Source: Harenicola maris (GTDB lineage Bacteria; Pseudomonadota; Alphaproteobacteria; Rhodobacterales; Rhodobacteraceae). Taken from it: a DNA stretch of 64,000 bases. Shown one piece after another: positions 16,301-23,768 of this stretch (its first letter is position 1; every line of letters starts with the position of its first letter). The notes under the pieces are model-generated. The model made no database searches. It was given only the letters and a program-made list of their open reading frames with translations, and had not been told where the DNA came from. The translations under genes and the position numbers were made by a program. The stretch lies in the NCBI GenBank assembly GCA_018524345.1, contig JADQAZ010000003.1, forward strand, positions 372,001 to 436,000, written 5' to 3'.

Positions 16301-17604
16301 CAGAGGCCTTTGACCGGCGCGACGGGTTTGGGCCCCTCGAAGGGGCTGTCGGTTTCGGTGGGCAGGGGCTCTTGTTTCACTTGGGTTTGGTCCATCTCGC
16401 CCTCGACCTCGCGCACGGCGCGCATGGCGGCGCGGAATTCCGACAGGGTCATGGTTTCCTCGACCGGGATGCTTTCGCGGCCTGCGCGGATGGCGGCCTG
16501 TGTGACCATGAGGATCAGGACCAGCACGGCGGGCAGCAGGTCAATCGCGATGGCCCCGGCCCAGCTTGGCACGAAGTTTCCGGCATAGAGGATCACCGCA
16601 TCGGCGGCGGAGATCGGGGTATAGGCGGTGTCGGAGGGCGGGGTCATGGCCATGACCCCCTCTGCCGCGATGCGCAGGGTTTCGGCCCGTTGGGTGAGCA
16701 CGCCGATGACGGATTCGAGGGTGGCTTGCTGGCCTGTGCGGTCCTCTGCGGTGCGCCCGTCAAGCTGGGGCAGGACGACGGAGGCGGAGAGGTCCTGCGC
16801 CGCCCGTTGCACCAGCGGCGCGACGGAGAGTTGGCGCAGGCCGGTGATGATGCCCGCGAGGCGCACGGCCTCTTCGGAGAATTCGACCGAGCGGGCCTCC
16901 ACCGGGCCGGTCTCGACGGTAAGGGCGCGCATGCGCGACAGGATCGCGTTGCCTTGGGCAAAGGCCTGATCCACCAGCGGGGTTTGCGAGGCGATCTGCG
17001 CCTCGAGCCCTGCGAGTTCCTCTGACTTTTGGGTCAGCACGCGGAAGACGGCGCCGCGCCCCGCAAGGCCGGAGAGCTGGCCGGTGGCCTCCTGTTCGCT
17101 CAGGTCTGTGAAGCTTTGGCGGACGCGGGCCACGTCCCGCTGCAGCCCCTGACCGGAGATGGCGATGGTATGGGAGCGTTCGAGCGCGGTTTGGTATTCC
17201 TGCACCGTATTGGCGAGGTGCTGTTCCACCGCCGCCGCGCCTGCCAATGCGGCGGCGTTGAGCCAGCTGGACATGGCGACAATGGCGAGCGAGCCGAGGC
17301 CCATCGACAGCAGCAGCCCGATGCGTGAGGCCCCGGTGCGCACGGCGGGCAGCAGGCGCATCATATAGGACCAGAAAACAAAGATGCCGACCGATACCGC
17401 AATGGAATAGGCCGTGGCGGCAAAGAAGCTGAGCGCGCCATTGTCATCGAGAAGCGAGGAGACCCCGAGGTAGGTATAGATGCCCGAGGCCGTGGCCAGC
17501 ACGCCAAGGGCGGTGCCGGTAAAGCTGCCAAGGACGCTCAGGTGTCCCTCAAGCTCGCGCGATTGGCGCAGGCCCTGAGTTTCGTTCAATGCTTCCTTGG
17601 TCAT
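16300..17604 (-). CDS. Membrane protein with long coiled-coil periplasmic region, unknown function
   Basis: 434 aa from an ATG preceded by GGAGGG; the frame runs on upstream without conservation. Topology by eye: three N-terminal transmembrane helices (about 22-40, 53-72 and 80-110), a ~230-residue helical, Ala/Glu/Gln-rich coiled-coil stretch, and a fourth helix near 370-390 (WAGAIAIDLLPAVLVLILMV), then a charged cytoplasmic tail. I do not recognise a named family. The TGATG junction with the downstream ClpP-fold gene suggests a partnership, for instance as membrane scaffold or substrate adaptor; that is inference. Confidence 0.7.
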   Translation of the reverse strand: MTKEALNETQGLRQSRELEGHLSVLGSFTGTALGVLATASGIYTYLGVSSLLDDNGALSFFAATAYSIAVSVGIFVFWSYMMRLLPAVRTGASRIGLLLSMGLGSLAIVAMSSWLNAAALAGAAAVEQHLANTVQEYQTALERSHTIAISGQGLQRDVARVRQSFTDLSEQEATGQLSGLAGRGAVFRVLTQKSEELAGLEAQIASQTPLVDQAFAQGNAILSRMRALTVETGPVEARSVEFSEEAVRLAGIITGLRQLSVAPLVQRAAQDLSASVVLPQLDGRTAEDRTGQQATLESVIGVLTQRAETLRIAAEGVMAMTPPSDTAYTPISAADAVILYAGNFVPSWAGAIAIDLLPAVLVLILMVTQAAIRAGRESIPVEETMTLSEFRAAMRAVREVEGEMDQTQVKQEPLPTETDSPFEGPKPVAPVKGL

Positions 17605-17922
17605 CCGGCCCTCCGCAGTGTCCTTAAGGCGCAGTATAGCGCGGATGGGGGCGGGGCCAAGCCGCAGGGCGCGGGGATGCCGCATCCGTGATGGGGGCCT
17701 TGCAGAGCGGGGGTGGTGGCGGGGACCGCGCGCATCCGTTGAGGTAACTAATTCCCGAGGACCTGTATGTACAGGTGGGCGCCAGATAAACGGACCAGGG
17801 CCCGCACAGAGCCAGCTCCCTCGGATTTGCTTAAGGCCACTGGAATTTGACCACAGAAACGAGAAGGGCAGATCCGCCAAGACATGACATAGGGGCGCAG
17901 GGCAGGCGCGGCAAGGGGCGCG
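17605..17922. other. 318-bp intergenic region with a perfect palindromic operator candidate
   Basis: No convincing gene. It separates two minus-strand genes and should hold the promoter of the coiled-coil membrane protein. The only clear structure is the inverted repeat at 17761-17776. A 96-codon plus-strand frame through it has no ribosome site and atypical composition, so I do not call it. Confidence 0.5.
17761..17776. promoter_or_regulatory. Perfect inverted repeat ACCTGTA-TG-TACAGGT
   Basis: Seven-base arms around two bases. The arms are identical to those of the classical Vibrio lux box, but that box has six central bases, so LuxR-type binding is only a suggestion. It lies about 155 bp upstream of the coiled-coil membrane gene. 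Confidence 0.45.
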
Positions 17923-18354
17923 TTAGTCGAAGCGGCCGCTTATCTTTGACGAGACCCGAGAGCGCGAGACGCTTTTGTTGACCGTGTGGCGCGGGGAGGA
18001 GCGGTAGACCGTGCCATTATAGGGCCATGGGGAATAGAGGGTCGATCCGCGGCCCCGGTCGACAAAGACGGTGCGCCCGCTGCGCCGCGCGATCTGGCGG
18101 GTGTCATATTGCATGTAGCGGTGATGGGACAACGGGTGATGCTGTGCCTGCAGGGTTTCTTGGGCCTCCAGCGTCGGGCCGGTGCCGAAGATGAGGTCCC
18201 AGATGGAAATGCCTTGGGGCTGCGCCGGTGCGGGCTCTGCCGGAGCGACGCGGATGAACTTTGGCCCATCTGCTGCGGCGGGTGGGCCGCAGAGGATAAG
18301 GGCGAGGCCAAGGGCGGAGCCTTTTGAAAAACCTGAAAAAATTGTTCTCAACAT
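17923..18354 (-). CDS. Small secreted basic protein of unknown function
   Basis: 143 aa with a signal peptide (LALILCGPPAAADG cleavage region near residue 28). The mature protein is rich in His, Arg, Ser and Tyr and ends in a basic, serine-rich tail (SVSRSRVSSKISGRFD). No domain recognised. The ATG lies just after an A/T-rich stretch (ATTTTTTCAGG on the plus strand). Codon use is native. It stands alone, with 88 bp between its start and the next minus-strand gene. Confidence 0.6.
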   Translation of the reverse strand: MLRTIFSGFSKGSALGLALILCGPPAAADGPKFIRVAPAEPAPAQPQGISIWDLIFGTGPTLEAQETLQAQHHPLSHHRYMQYDTRQIARRSGRTVFVDRGRGSTLYSPWPYNGTVYRSSPRHTVNKSVSRSRVSSKISGRFD

Positions 18355-18442
18355 GGGGTTAGTATAGCGGATCGGGCGGGGTTTGTCACCTGATCCGGTG
18401 TTTCCGAAATGGAAACGCAGCGTTGCTCGCGCGCCTTTGGGG

Positions 18443-18808
18443 TTAGTTGCTGGCCTCGGCCCCGCCGTTTTGGCGCTGCTCGATGAGCTTTTGCCGCTCC
18501 ATCAGCCGATGACCGCGGCTTTTGTCGAATCGCAAGACCTGAGGCAGCGCGCTTCCGGTGTCGGCGTTGGTGCCGGGGGCGGTGACAACAGGGGCGGATT
18601 TCCATGTGCCCGCGCGGGATGTAAAGCGGGCCTCGGCGGTGTTTTGCGGGGCAAAACGCTCTGCCGGGACCTGCGAGCGCAGGTGGATATAGGTCGCGCC
18701 AAAGACGATCGGCAAAAGAACAACGCAAAGATAGATCGCTCGGGCGGGCGAGGGGTCCTTTGTTGGCTTTGGCTGCGGGGCGGCCAAGGGGGCAGTCTTC
18801 TTGCGCAT
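18443..18808 (-). CDS. Small single-pass membrane protein, unknown
   Basis: 121 aa: a short basic, proline-rich cytoplasmic N-terminus (MRKKTAPLAAPQPKP), one transmembrane helix at about 23-42 (AIYLCVVLLPIVFGATYIHL), and a periplasmic part without recognisable domain. Divergent from mmcB with only 34 bp between the two ATGs, so the LexA box between them may also affect this gene. Not recognised as a named family. Confidence 0.6.
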   Translation of the reverse strand: MRKKTAPLAAPQPKPTKDPSPARAIYLCVVLLPIVFGATYIHLRSQVPAERFAPQNTAEARFTSRAGTWKSAPVVTAPGTNADTGSALPQVLRFDKSRGHRLMERQKLIEQRQNGGAEASN

Positions 18809-18816
18809 TGCTTTTT

Positions 18817-18831
18817 GTTCACTTTTCGTTC
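18817..18831. promoter_or_regulatory. LexA (SOS) box
   Basis: GTTC-ACTTTTC-GTTC, an exact match to the alphaproteobacterial LexA consensus GTTC-N7-GTTC, 11 bp before the mmcB ATG. Established knowledge: mmcB in Caulobacter is a LexA-regulated DNA repair gene, which fits. Confidence 0.85.
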
Positions 18832-18842
18832 AAGTTTTCCCT

Positions 18843-19328
18843 ATGCCGAATGATCACTCCCTCACCCCTCCGAAATCCGCCCTGCAACCGGGGCAATTGC
18901 TGGCGCGCGGCGTTTGTCGCCACATGCAGACACATAATTTCGTCACGGTGGAGGAGCTGGTGCCGACCTCCGGTTTACGGGTCGATATCATGGCACTTGG
19001 GCCAAAATGTGAAATCTGGGTGATCGAATGCAAATCCTCGCGCGCCGATTTCATGGGCGACCAGAAATGGCAGGGCTATCTGGAATGGTGCGACAGGTTC
19101 TTCTGGGCCGTGGACGAGGATTTCCCGACCGACCTTTTGCCCGAGGGCACCGGCCTGATTATTGCCGATGCCTATGACGCGGAAATCCTGCGCATGGGGC
19201 CGCAAAGCAAACTGGCCGCGCCGCGGCGCAGGGTGATGATGCAAAAGTTCGCCCGCCATGCGGCGCAGCGTCTGCACCGCCTGCGCGATCCGGACTCAGC
19301 GTTTCCGGGATCCGGGCTTGGCCGTTAG
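18843..19328 (+). CDS. mmcB: MmcB family DNA repair protein
   Basis: SOS-induced repair factor of alphaproteobacteria, linked to mitomycin C tolerance and to error-prone synthesis. The protein has a PD-(D/E)XK nuclease-like core: VDIMALGP, then WVIECKSSRADFMGDQKWQGYLEWCDRFFWAV, where E-C-K forms the motif. Start chosen at MPNDHSLTPPKS because it lies after the LexA box; the open frame begins 42 bases earlier, before the box. The 161-aa length is typical. Its 3' end overlaps the tail of the convergent DUF6324 gene by 33 bp. Confidence 0.92.
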   Translation: MPNDHSLTPPKSALQPGQLLARGVCRHMQTHNFVTVEELVPTSGLRVDIMALGPKCEIWVIECKSSRADFMGDQKWQGYLEWCDRFFWAVDEDFPTDLLPEGTGLIIADAYDAEILRMGPQSKLAAPRRRVMMQKFARHAAQRLHRLRDPDSAFPGSGLGR

Positions 19329-19505
19329 AGCAGCGGCCCTTTGGGCGGCGCTTTTCAACTCGTCAGCGATTTCGATGGCCTCTTCAGGCTCGAAATCCAT
19401 AGGCAAATCAACGCCTTCGCCAACAAGATATATGCGGACCATGCCCTGGTCCGTTGGGCCGATCTGCAGGTCGGCGGTGATGTCGGTTTCGTTATTAATA
19501 CCCAT
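19296..19505 (-). CDS. DUF6324 family small protein
   Basis: 69 aa, MGINNETDITADLQIGPTD and MVRIYLVGEGVDLPMDFEPEEAIEIADE match my recollection of the DUF6324 family of Rhodobacteraceae, an uncharacterised cytoplasmic protein. The C-terminus is basic. It overlaps mmcB tail to tail by 33 bp, so the last codons of each gene are constrained by the other. Function unknown. Confidence 0.75.
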   Translation of the reverse strand: MGINNETDITADLQIGPTDQGMVRIYLVGEGVDLPMDFEPEEAIEIADELKSAAQRAAALTAKPGSRKR

Positions 19506-19644
19506 AGCAGCGGATTAGCGCCTTTGCCGCGCGGCTTCAAGACTTGACCGAAGGGCCGCCCCTCTGCCGCGCCGCACCGCCTATGGCAGCACCCGTGGCC
19601 CTGCAAAGCAAACACGGAGCCTCGCCCTTTGAGCGCGCCTTGTG

Positions 19645-19673
19645 CTTCTTATTGGGGCAAATATCCCGGGGGG
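19645..19673 (+). repeat. Dispersed intergenic repeat, copy 3
   Basis: CTTCTTATTGG-GGC-AAATATCCC with a G run, followed by a GGGGGGC-AGC-GCCCCCC hairpin and a smaller CGCG hairpin. Lies between DUF6324 and tRNA-His. Confidence 0.8.
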
Positions 19674-19774
19674 TGCGGGGGGCAGCGCCCCCCGCGGGTC
19701 GCGCCGAAAGGCGCGAAAAAACCAAACCAAGCCATCTTGCAATGCTCGGGAAGTCGCAGTAAACCGCCCGCAGT

Positions 19775-19851
19775 GCCGCCTTAGCTCAGTTGGTTAGAGC
19801 GCCTGATTGTGGATCAGGAGGTCCCCCGTTCAAACCGGGGAGGTGGTACCA
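19775..19851 (+). tRNA. tRNA-His (GTG), no G-1, A73, CCA encoded
   Basis: Cloverleaf reads cleanly: acceptor GCCGCCT with AGGTGGT (G-U pairs at 1-72 and 4-69), anticodon stem CCTGA/TCAGG with GTG at 19809-19811, T stem CCCCG/CGGGG around TTCAAAC, then A73 and CCA. The base before position 1 is T, so there is no encoded G-1. Alphaproteobacteria are known to lack G-1 and carry A73 in tRNA-His, with a HisRS adapted to this. Confidence 0.97.
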
Positions 19852-19874
19852 CCATCCCCTTTTTGTCCGGCGCC

Positions 19875-20177
19875 CTAGGGCAGGTCTACGGTGACCTCTT
19901 GGGTCAATGCGCCCGTCGCGTCGAAGATCAGGATGCGGCTGTCTGTGGTGACCACGCCGATCCAACCGGGGCCCTGCGTGATCGCTTGGGCCTTTGCCCC
20001 CTCGGGCAGGGTGATCTGGGGCGGGAAAGCCATGCTTTGCGGTGCGCGGAAGCGGATGATAAAGAGGCTGGTAAGAACGATCATCCCGATGATCATCACC
20101 GCCATAAGCAGCGTCACCATGCGCCGCAAAAGGCGAAGGTTGCCCGGTTCGGGCGGAAAGTCAGGGGTGTCCTGCAT
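19875..20177 (-). CDS. DUF6476 family single-pass membrane protein
   Basis: 100 aa, MQDTPDFPPEPGNLRLLRRM, then one transmembrane helix at about 22-44 and a ~55-residue periplasmic part ending RILIFDATGALTQEVTVDLP. It fits the DUF6476 family that I associate with this position (before an rluD-type gene) in Rhodobacteraceae. Function unknown. Divergent from the pseudouridine synthase; only 18 bp lie between the two start codons, so promoters must overlap the coding ends. Confidence 0.75.
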   Translation of the reverse strand: MQDTPDFPPEPGNLRLLRRMVTLLMAVMIIGMIVLTSLFIIRFRAPQSMAFPPQITLPEGAKAQAITQGPGWIGVVTTDSRILIFDATGALTQEVTVDLP

Positions 20178-20195
20178 GGCAAAGGGTCCAGCCAG

Positions 20196-21242
20196 ATGAG
20201 TGCGTCAGTTACGGTTACGATCGGGCCAAACCCGCCGCCCCGCCTTGATAAGGCGGTGGCGCGTGATGTGCCAGAGGAAGCGGCGCTGAGCCGCTCGCGC
20301 CTTGCCAAGTTGATCGCGGGCGGTCAGGTGGCCCTGAACGGCGCGGCGGTGCAGGACCCGCGGGCGCGGGTGGAGGAGGGCGATGTTCTGACCATCACCG
20401 TGCCTGCCGCCGTCGAGATCGACGCGCAGCCCGAGGAGATCCCCCTTGAGATCGCCCATGAGGACGAGGACCTGATCGTGGTCAACAAGCCCGCGGGCAT
20501 GGTTGTGCATCCGGCGCCGGGCACGCCCTCGGGCACTTTGGTCAATGCGCTTTTGCACCATTTCGGCGGCGCGCTCAGCGGTATTGGCGGGGCCAAGCGG
20601 CCCGGGATTGTGCACCGGATCGACAAGGATACCTCTGGCCTGTTGGTTGTGGCCAAATCGGACGCGGCCCATCACGGGCTGGCCGAACAGTTTGCCGCCC
20701 ATACGGCGCAGCGGCGCTACCTCGCGCTGTGTTACGGCGCGCCCGACGCGGCCGATCCGCGCCTGCGCGGGGTGCGCGGCACCTCTTGGGAGGGGGGCGA
20801 TACATTGCGCATCACCACCCATCTGGCGCGCCACAAGACAGACCGCCAGAAACAGGCTGTCCTGTTTCAGGGCGGGCGACACGCGGTGACGCGGGCGCAT
20901 TTGTTGCAGCGCCTTGGCATGCCGCCGGTGGCGGCCTTGATCGAATGCCGGCTGGAGACCGGACGCACCCATCAGATCAGGGTGCATATGGCCCATGTGG
21001 GCCACGGGTTGATCGGGGATCCAGTATATGGGGGCAATCGTAAACTATCCCCTAAGGCAGTGGGCGATGCGGGGGTTGAAGCCGTGCGGGCCTTTCCGCG
21101 GCAGGCCCTGCATGCGGCGACTTTGGGCTTCGAGCATCCCACCAGCGGCGAGATGATGCAGTTCGAGGCGCCCTTGCCGGATGATATGGTGGGCCTGCTG
21201 GAAACTCTTGGCGGGCGGTTGCCGGGCTCGCCCGCGAGATAG
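20196..21242 (+). CDS. rluD: RluD-type 23S rRNA pseudouridine synthase
   Basis: Isomerises uridines of 23S rRNA. An N-terminal S4-like RNA-binding segment (LDKAVARDVPEEAALSRSRLAKLIAGGQV) is followed by the RsuA/RluD catalytic domain: VVNKPAGMVVHP, and GIVHRIDKDTSGLLVVAKSD with the catalytic Asp in HRIDKDTSG, then LETGRTHQIRVHMAHVGHGLIGDPVYGG. The 348 aa is typical. The open frame extends far upstream through the tRNA and DUF6476, but ATG 196 begins the conserved sequence. RluD versus RluC-type target specificity cannot be settled here. Confidence 0.92.
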   Translation: MSASVTVTIGPNPPPRLDKAVARDVPEEAALSRSRLAKLIAGGQVALNGAAVQDPRARVEEGDVLTITVPAAVEIDAQPEEIPLEIAHEDEDLIVVNKPAGMVVHPAPGTPSGTLVNALLHHFGGALSGIGGAKRPGIVHRIDKDTSGLLVVAKSDAAHHGLAEQFAAHTAQRRYLALCYGAPDAADPRLRGVRGTSWEGGDTLRITTHLARHKTDRQKQAVLFQGGRHAVTRAHLLQRLGMPPVAALIECRLETGRTHQIRVHMAHVGHGLIGDPVYGGNRKLSPKAVGDAGVEAVRAFPRQALHAATLGFEHPTSGEMMQFEAPLPDDMVGLLETLGGRLPGSPAR

Positions 21243-21353
21243 CCCTAACTTTACCGAGATTTCTGTTACATCCCCTTGAGACTCAGGCGGGCCTTTGTGC
21301 ATGTTTGCGCATAAGAAACGGCAAAAACGCAGGCTGGATATGCGCCGCGTAAA

Positions 21354-21383
21354 CTTGAACCGTTTAGTTCAGATACCTATCTT
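21354..21383 (+). promoter_or_regulatory. Candidate sigma-32 (heat-shock) promoter of rpoH
   Basis: CTTGAA at 21354 and CCTATCTT at 21376, separated by 16 bp, 46 bp before the rpoH start. The match to the CTTGAA...CC-AT-T heat-shock pattern suggests that rpoH is at least partly autoregulated, as is known for Caulobacter rpoH. Confidence 0.45.
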
Positions 21384-21428
21384 ACACGTAACGGGGCTTT
21401 GCCAAGCCGCCCGGTAGGAGACAAAAAG

Positions 21429-22325
21429 ATGAGCAATTACACAAACCTACCAGCGCCTTCACCAGAACAGGGGCTGAACCGATATATGCAACAAATCCGG
21501 ACCTTCCCTATGTTGGAGCCGGAAGAAGAATACATGCTGGCCAAACGCTGGGTCGAGGAGCAGGACACCGAGGCCGCGCATAAAATGGTCACCTCGCACC
21601 TGCGTCTCGCGGCGAAAATCGCCATGGGCTATCGCGGCTATGGCCTGCCTCAGGCCGAGGTGGTGTCAGAGGCGAATGTTGGCCTGATGCAGGCGGTCAA
21701 ACGCTTTGACCCCGAGAAGGGCTTTCGCCTTGCGACCTATGCCATGTGGTGGATCCGGGCCTCTATTCAGGAGTATATCCTGCGGTCTTGGAGCCTTGTG
21801 AAAATGGGCACGACCTCGGCGCAGAAGAAGCTGTTTTTCAACCTGCGCAAGGCCAAGAACAAGATTGGTGCGCTGGAAGAGGGCGACTTGCGCCCTGAAA
21901 ACGTGAAGAAAATCGCGACCGAGCTGAGCGTGACCGAGGATGAGGTGATCTCCATGAACCGGCGGATGTCGGGGGGGGATGCCTCTTTGAATGCGACGGT
22001 CGGGTCGGATGGCGATACGGTCACCCAGTGGCAGGACTGGCTTGAGGATGAGGATGCCGATCAGGCGTCGGATTATGCCAAGCAGGACGAGCTGAACGTG
22101 CGCCGTGAGCTCTTGGCGGAGTCCATGGCGGTTCTGAACGACCGCGAGAAAGACATCCTGATGGAGCGCCGGTTGAAGGACCAGCCGGTGACGCTTGAGG
22201 AGCTGTCTGGCAAGTATTCGGTCAGCCGCGAGCGTATTCGCCAGATCGAGGTGCGGGCCTTTGAAAAGCTGCAGAAAAAGATGCAGGAACTGGCGCGTAA
22301 CAAGGGGATGTTGGCGACAGCCTAA
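21429..22325 (+). CDS. rpoH: Heat-shock sigma factor RpoH (sigma-32)
   Basis: Directs transcription of chaperone and protease genes. Region 2 is clear (LRLAAKIAMGYRGYGLPQAEVVSEANVGLMQAVKRFD...FRLATYAMWWIRASIQEYIL); the RpoH box is present near 120-145 (RSWSLVKMGTTSAQKKLFFNLRK); and region 4 ends with [21 protein letters not shown]. The frame is open 30 bases upstream, but ATG 429 with GGAG before it gives the usual MSNYTNLPAPSPEQGLNRYM. At 298 aa it is complete. A strong terminator follows. Alphaproteobacteria often have more than one RpoH, so this may be one of two. Confidence 0.97.
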   Translation: MSNYTNLPAPSPEQGLNRYMQQIRTFPMLEPEEEYMLAKRWVEEQDTEAAHKMVTSHLRLAAKIAMGYRGYGLPQAEVVSEANVGLMQAVKRFDPEKGFRLATYAMWWIRASIQEYILRSWSLVKMGTTSAQKKLFFNLRKAKNKIGALEEGDLRPENVKKIATELSVTEDEVISMNRRMSGGDASLNATVGSDGDTVTQWQDWLEDEDADQASDYAKQDELNVRRELLAESMAVLNDREKDILMERRLKDQPVTLEELSGKYSVSRERIRQIEVRAFEKLQKKMQELARNKGMLATA

Positions 22326-22346
22326 CCCCTGATTGACCCAGATACA

Positions 22347-22381
22347 GGGCGGCAGCGCATCACGCGCGGCCGCCCTTTTTT
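22347..22381 (+). terminator. Intrinsic terminator of rpoH
   Basis: GGGCGGC (22347-22353) pairs with GCCGCCC (22369-22375) followed by six T's. Confidence 0.88.
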
Positions 22382-22470
22382 GTGCCCGCGTGGCGGAGGC
22401 GGAAATGGTGCTGGCGGCTGCCGCGGGCTGTGCCTAAGCTGCGGTGACATCGGCAGCATTGGGGGACGAG

Positions 22471-23448
22471 ATGGCAGAGCGCGTATTGCGGTGGGGTATT
22501 CTGGGGGCGGCGAATTTTGCGCGCAATTTCATGGGGCCTGCGATCCATGCGGCGGCGGGCAATGAGCTGGTGGCGCTTGCCACATCCAGCCCTGATAAGG
22601 CGTTGAATTTCAGGGCCTTTTGCCCCGCCTTGCGGGTTTGTGACAGCCATGAGGCCCTGCTGGCGGACCCGGATATTGATGCGGTTTATATCCCCCTGCC
22701 CAACACCATGCATGCCCCCGTGGCAGAGCGGGTTTTGCGGGCGGGCAAGCATGTGCTTTGCGAGAAACCCCTTGGCATGGATCTGGGCGAGATCGACAGC
22801 CTGATCGCCGCGCGGGACGAGACCGGATTGCTGGCGGCCGAGGCCTATATGATTGTGCATCATCCCCAGTGGCACCGGACCCGCGCGCTTGTCGAGGACG
22901 GGGCGATCGGGGATTTGGTGCAGGTCACCGGCGCCTTCAGTTTCGACAACCGCGACGCCGCCAATATCCGCAACAAGCAGGAGATGGGCGGCGGGGCGCT
23001 GCGCGATATCGGCGTCTATGTCATTGGCGCGGCGCGTTATGTCACCGGTGTGGAGCCCACTGATATTACAGCGCAAATTCGCTGGGAGGCGGGCTGTGAT
23101 GTGGTCAGCCGTGTGCAGGGGCGGCTCGGCGATGTGGGCTACAGCGCCTATGTGTCGACCCGGATGCATCCGCATCAGGAGATGGTGTTTCACGGCACCG
23201 AGGGGCTGATCCGCCTGACCGCGCCCTTCAATCCGCGCTCCTTCGGGGAGGGGCGGATCGAGCTGCATCAGCCGGGCCTTGGCCTGCGGGTGGAACGCTT
23301 TCCTCTGGCGGATCAATACAAGCTTCAGGTCGAGAATTTCGCCGCCGCGGTGCGGGGGGCGGATTATCCATGGACGCTGGAAAATGCCCGCGGCACCCAG
23401 GCGGTTCTGGAGGAGATTTTCCGCGTGGCCACCGATTTTCCCGCATAG
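22471..23448 (+). CDS. Gfo/Idh/MocA family oxidoreductase
   Basis: NAD(P)-dependent dehydrogenase of unknown sugar-like substrate. The Rossmann start WGILGAANFARNF, then AVYIPLPNTMHAPVAERVL and GKHVLCEKPLGMD (the EKP catalytic motif with Lys) are diagnostic. C-terminal alpha/beta domain contains GGGALRDIGVYVIGAAR. 325 aa, full length. Start chosen at MAERVLRWG after GGGGGA; the frame is open 27 bases further up. It is a single gene between rpoH and the TonB receptor. Confidence 0.9.
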   Translation: MAERVLRWGILGAANFARNFMGPAIHAAAGNELVALATSSPDKALNFRAFCPALRVCDSHEALLADPDIDAVYIPLPNTMHAPVAERVLRAGKHVLCEKPLGMDLGEIDSLIAARDETGLLAAEAYMIVHHPQWHRTRALVEDGAIGDLVQVTGAFSFDNRDAANIRNKQEMGGGALRDIGVYVIGAARYVTGVEPTDITAQIRWEAGCDVVSRVQGRLGDVGYSAYVSTRMHPHQEMVFHGTEGLIRLTAPFNPRSFGEGRIELHQPGLGLRVERFPLADQYKLQVENFAAAVRGADYPWTLENARGTQAVLEEIFRVATDFPA

Positions 23449-23453
23449 GGGGC

Positions 23454-23560
23454 GAATCGGGGATTAACGGGTTGATTTTGCGCCGGAAAACAGATGCACA
23501 TGTGATGCACAAGTGATGCACAACCCATGCACATCTTTGTGCAGATCGGCGTGGTTAACG
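23454..23560 (+). repeat. Direct repeat flanking the TonB receptor, copy A
   Basis: Runs from GAATCGGGG to GTGGTTAACG and contains GATGCACATG, GTGATGCACAAG, GTGATGCACAAC and ATGCACAT motifs. It aligns without gaps to copy B at 25856-25961; by eye about three quarters of positions agree. Confidence 0.8.
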
Positions 23561-23669
23561 CAGCGTGCGGCGGGGCCGGGGGCGTAGCCCTGCGGTTTCC
23601 CGCGCAGGGGTGATTTTTGTTGCGCCGCGCCGCTTGAAAGCGCCACAGGCAATCGTTAAGTTTTCAATC

Positions 23670-23687
23670 TTTACATATCCGAGTAAA
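23670..23687. promoter_or_regulatory. Inverted repeat TTTAC-N8-GTAAA
   Basis: Five-base arms about 80 bp before the receptor ATG, in a locally A/T-rich stretch. Plausible repressor site; the regulator is not identifiable and it does not match the ICE, Fur or Zur consensus sites I know well. Confidence 0.3.
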
Positions 23688-23768
23688 TTTGTCAGATAGC
23701 GCCGCATCACGCGAGCCAATCGGTCCTTTGAGTCCCAGCCAGCGCTTCACCGCCAGTAGGACACCCTT

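Larger units (their letters stand above)
23449..23768. other. 320-bp leader of the TonB receptor
   Basis: Contains the first copy of a ~105-bp direct repeat (23454-23560) and, closer to the receptor, an inverted repeat TTTAC-N8-GTAAA (23670-23687) that could be a metal- or redox-regulator operator. No gene seen. Confidence 0.5.

Noticed and set aside
17761-17776. Classical LuxR lux box or gammaproteobacterial LexA box
   Set aside because: Arms match a lux box, but the centre is 2 rather than 6 bases. The CTGT-N8-ACAG spacing of the E. coli LexA box is not met, and alphaproteobacterial LexA uses GTTC-N7-GTTC. Kept only as an unassigned palindrome.
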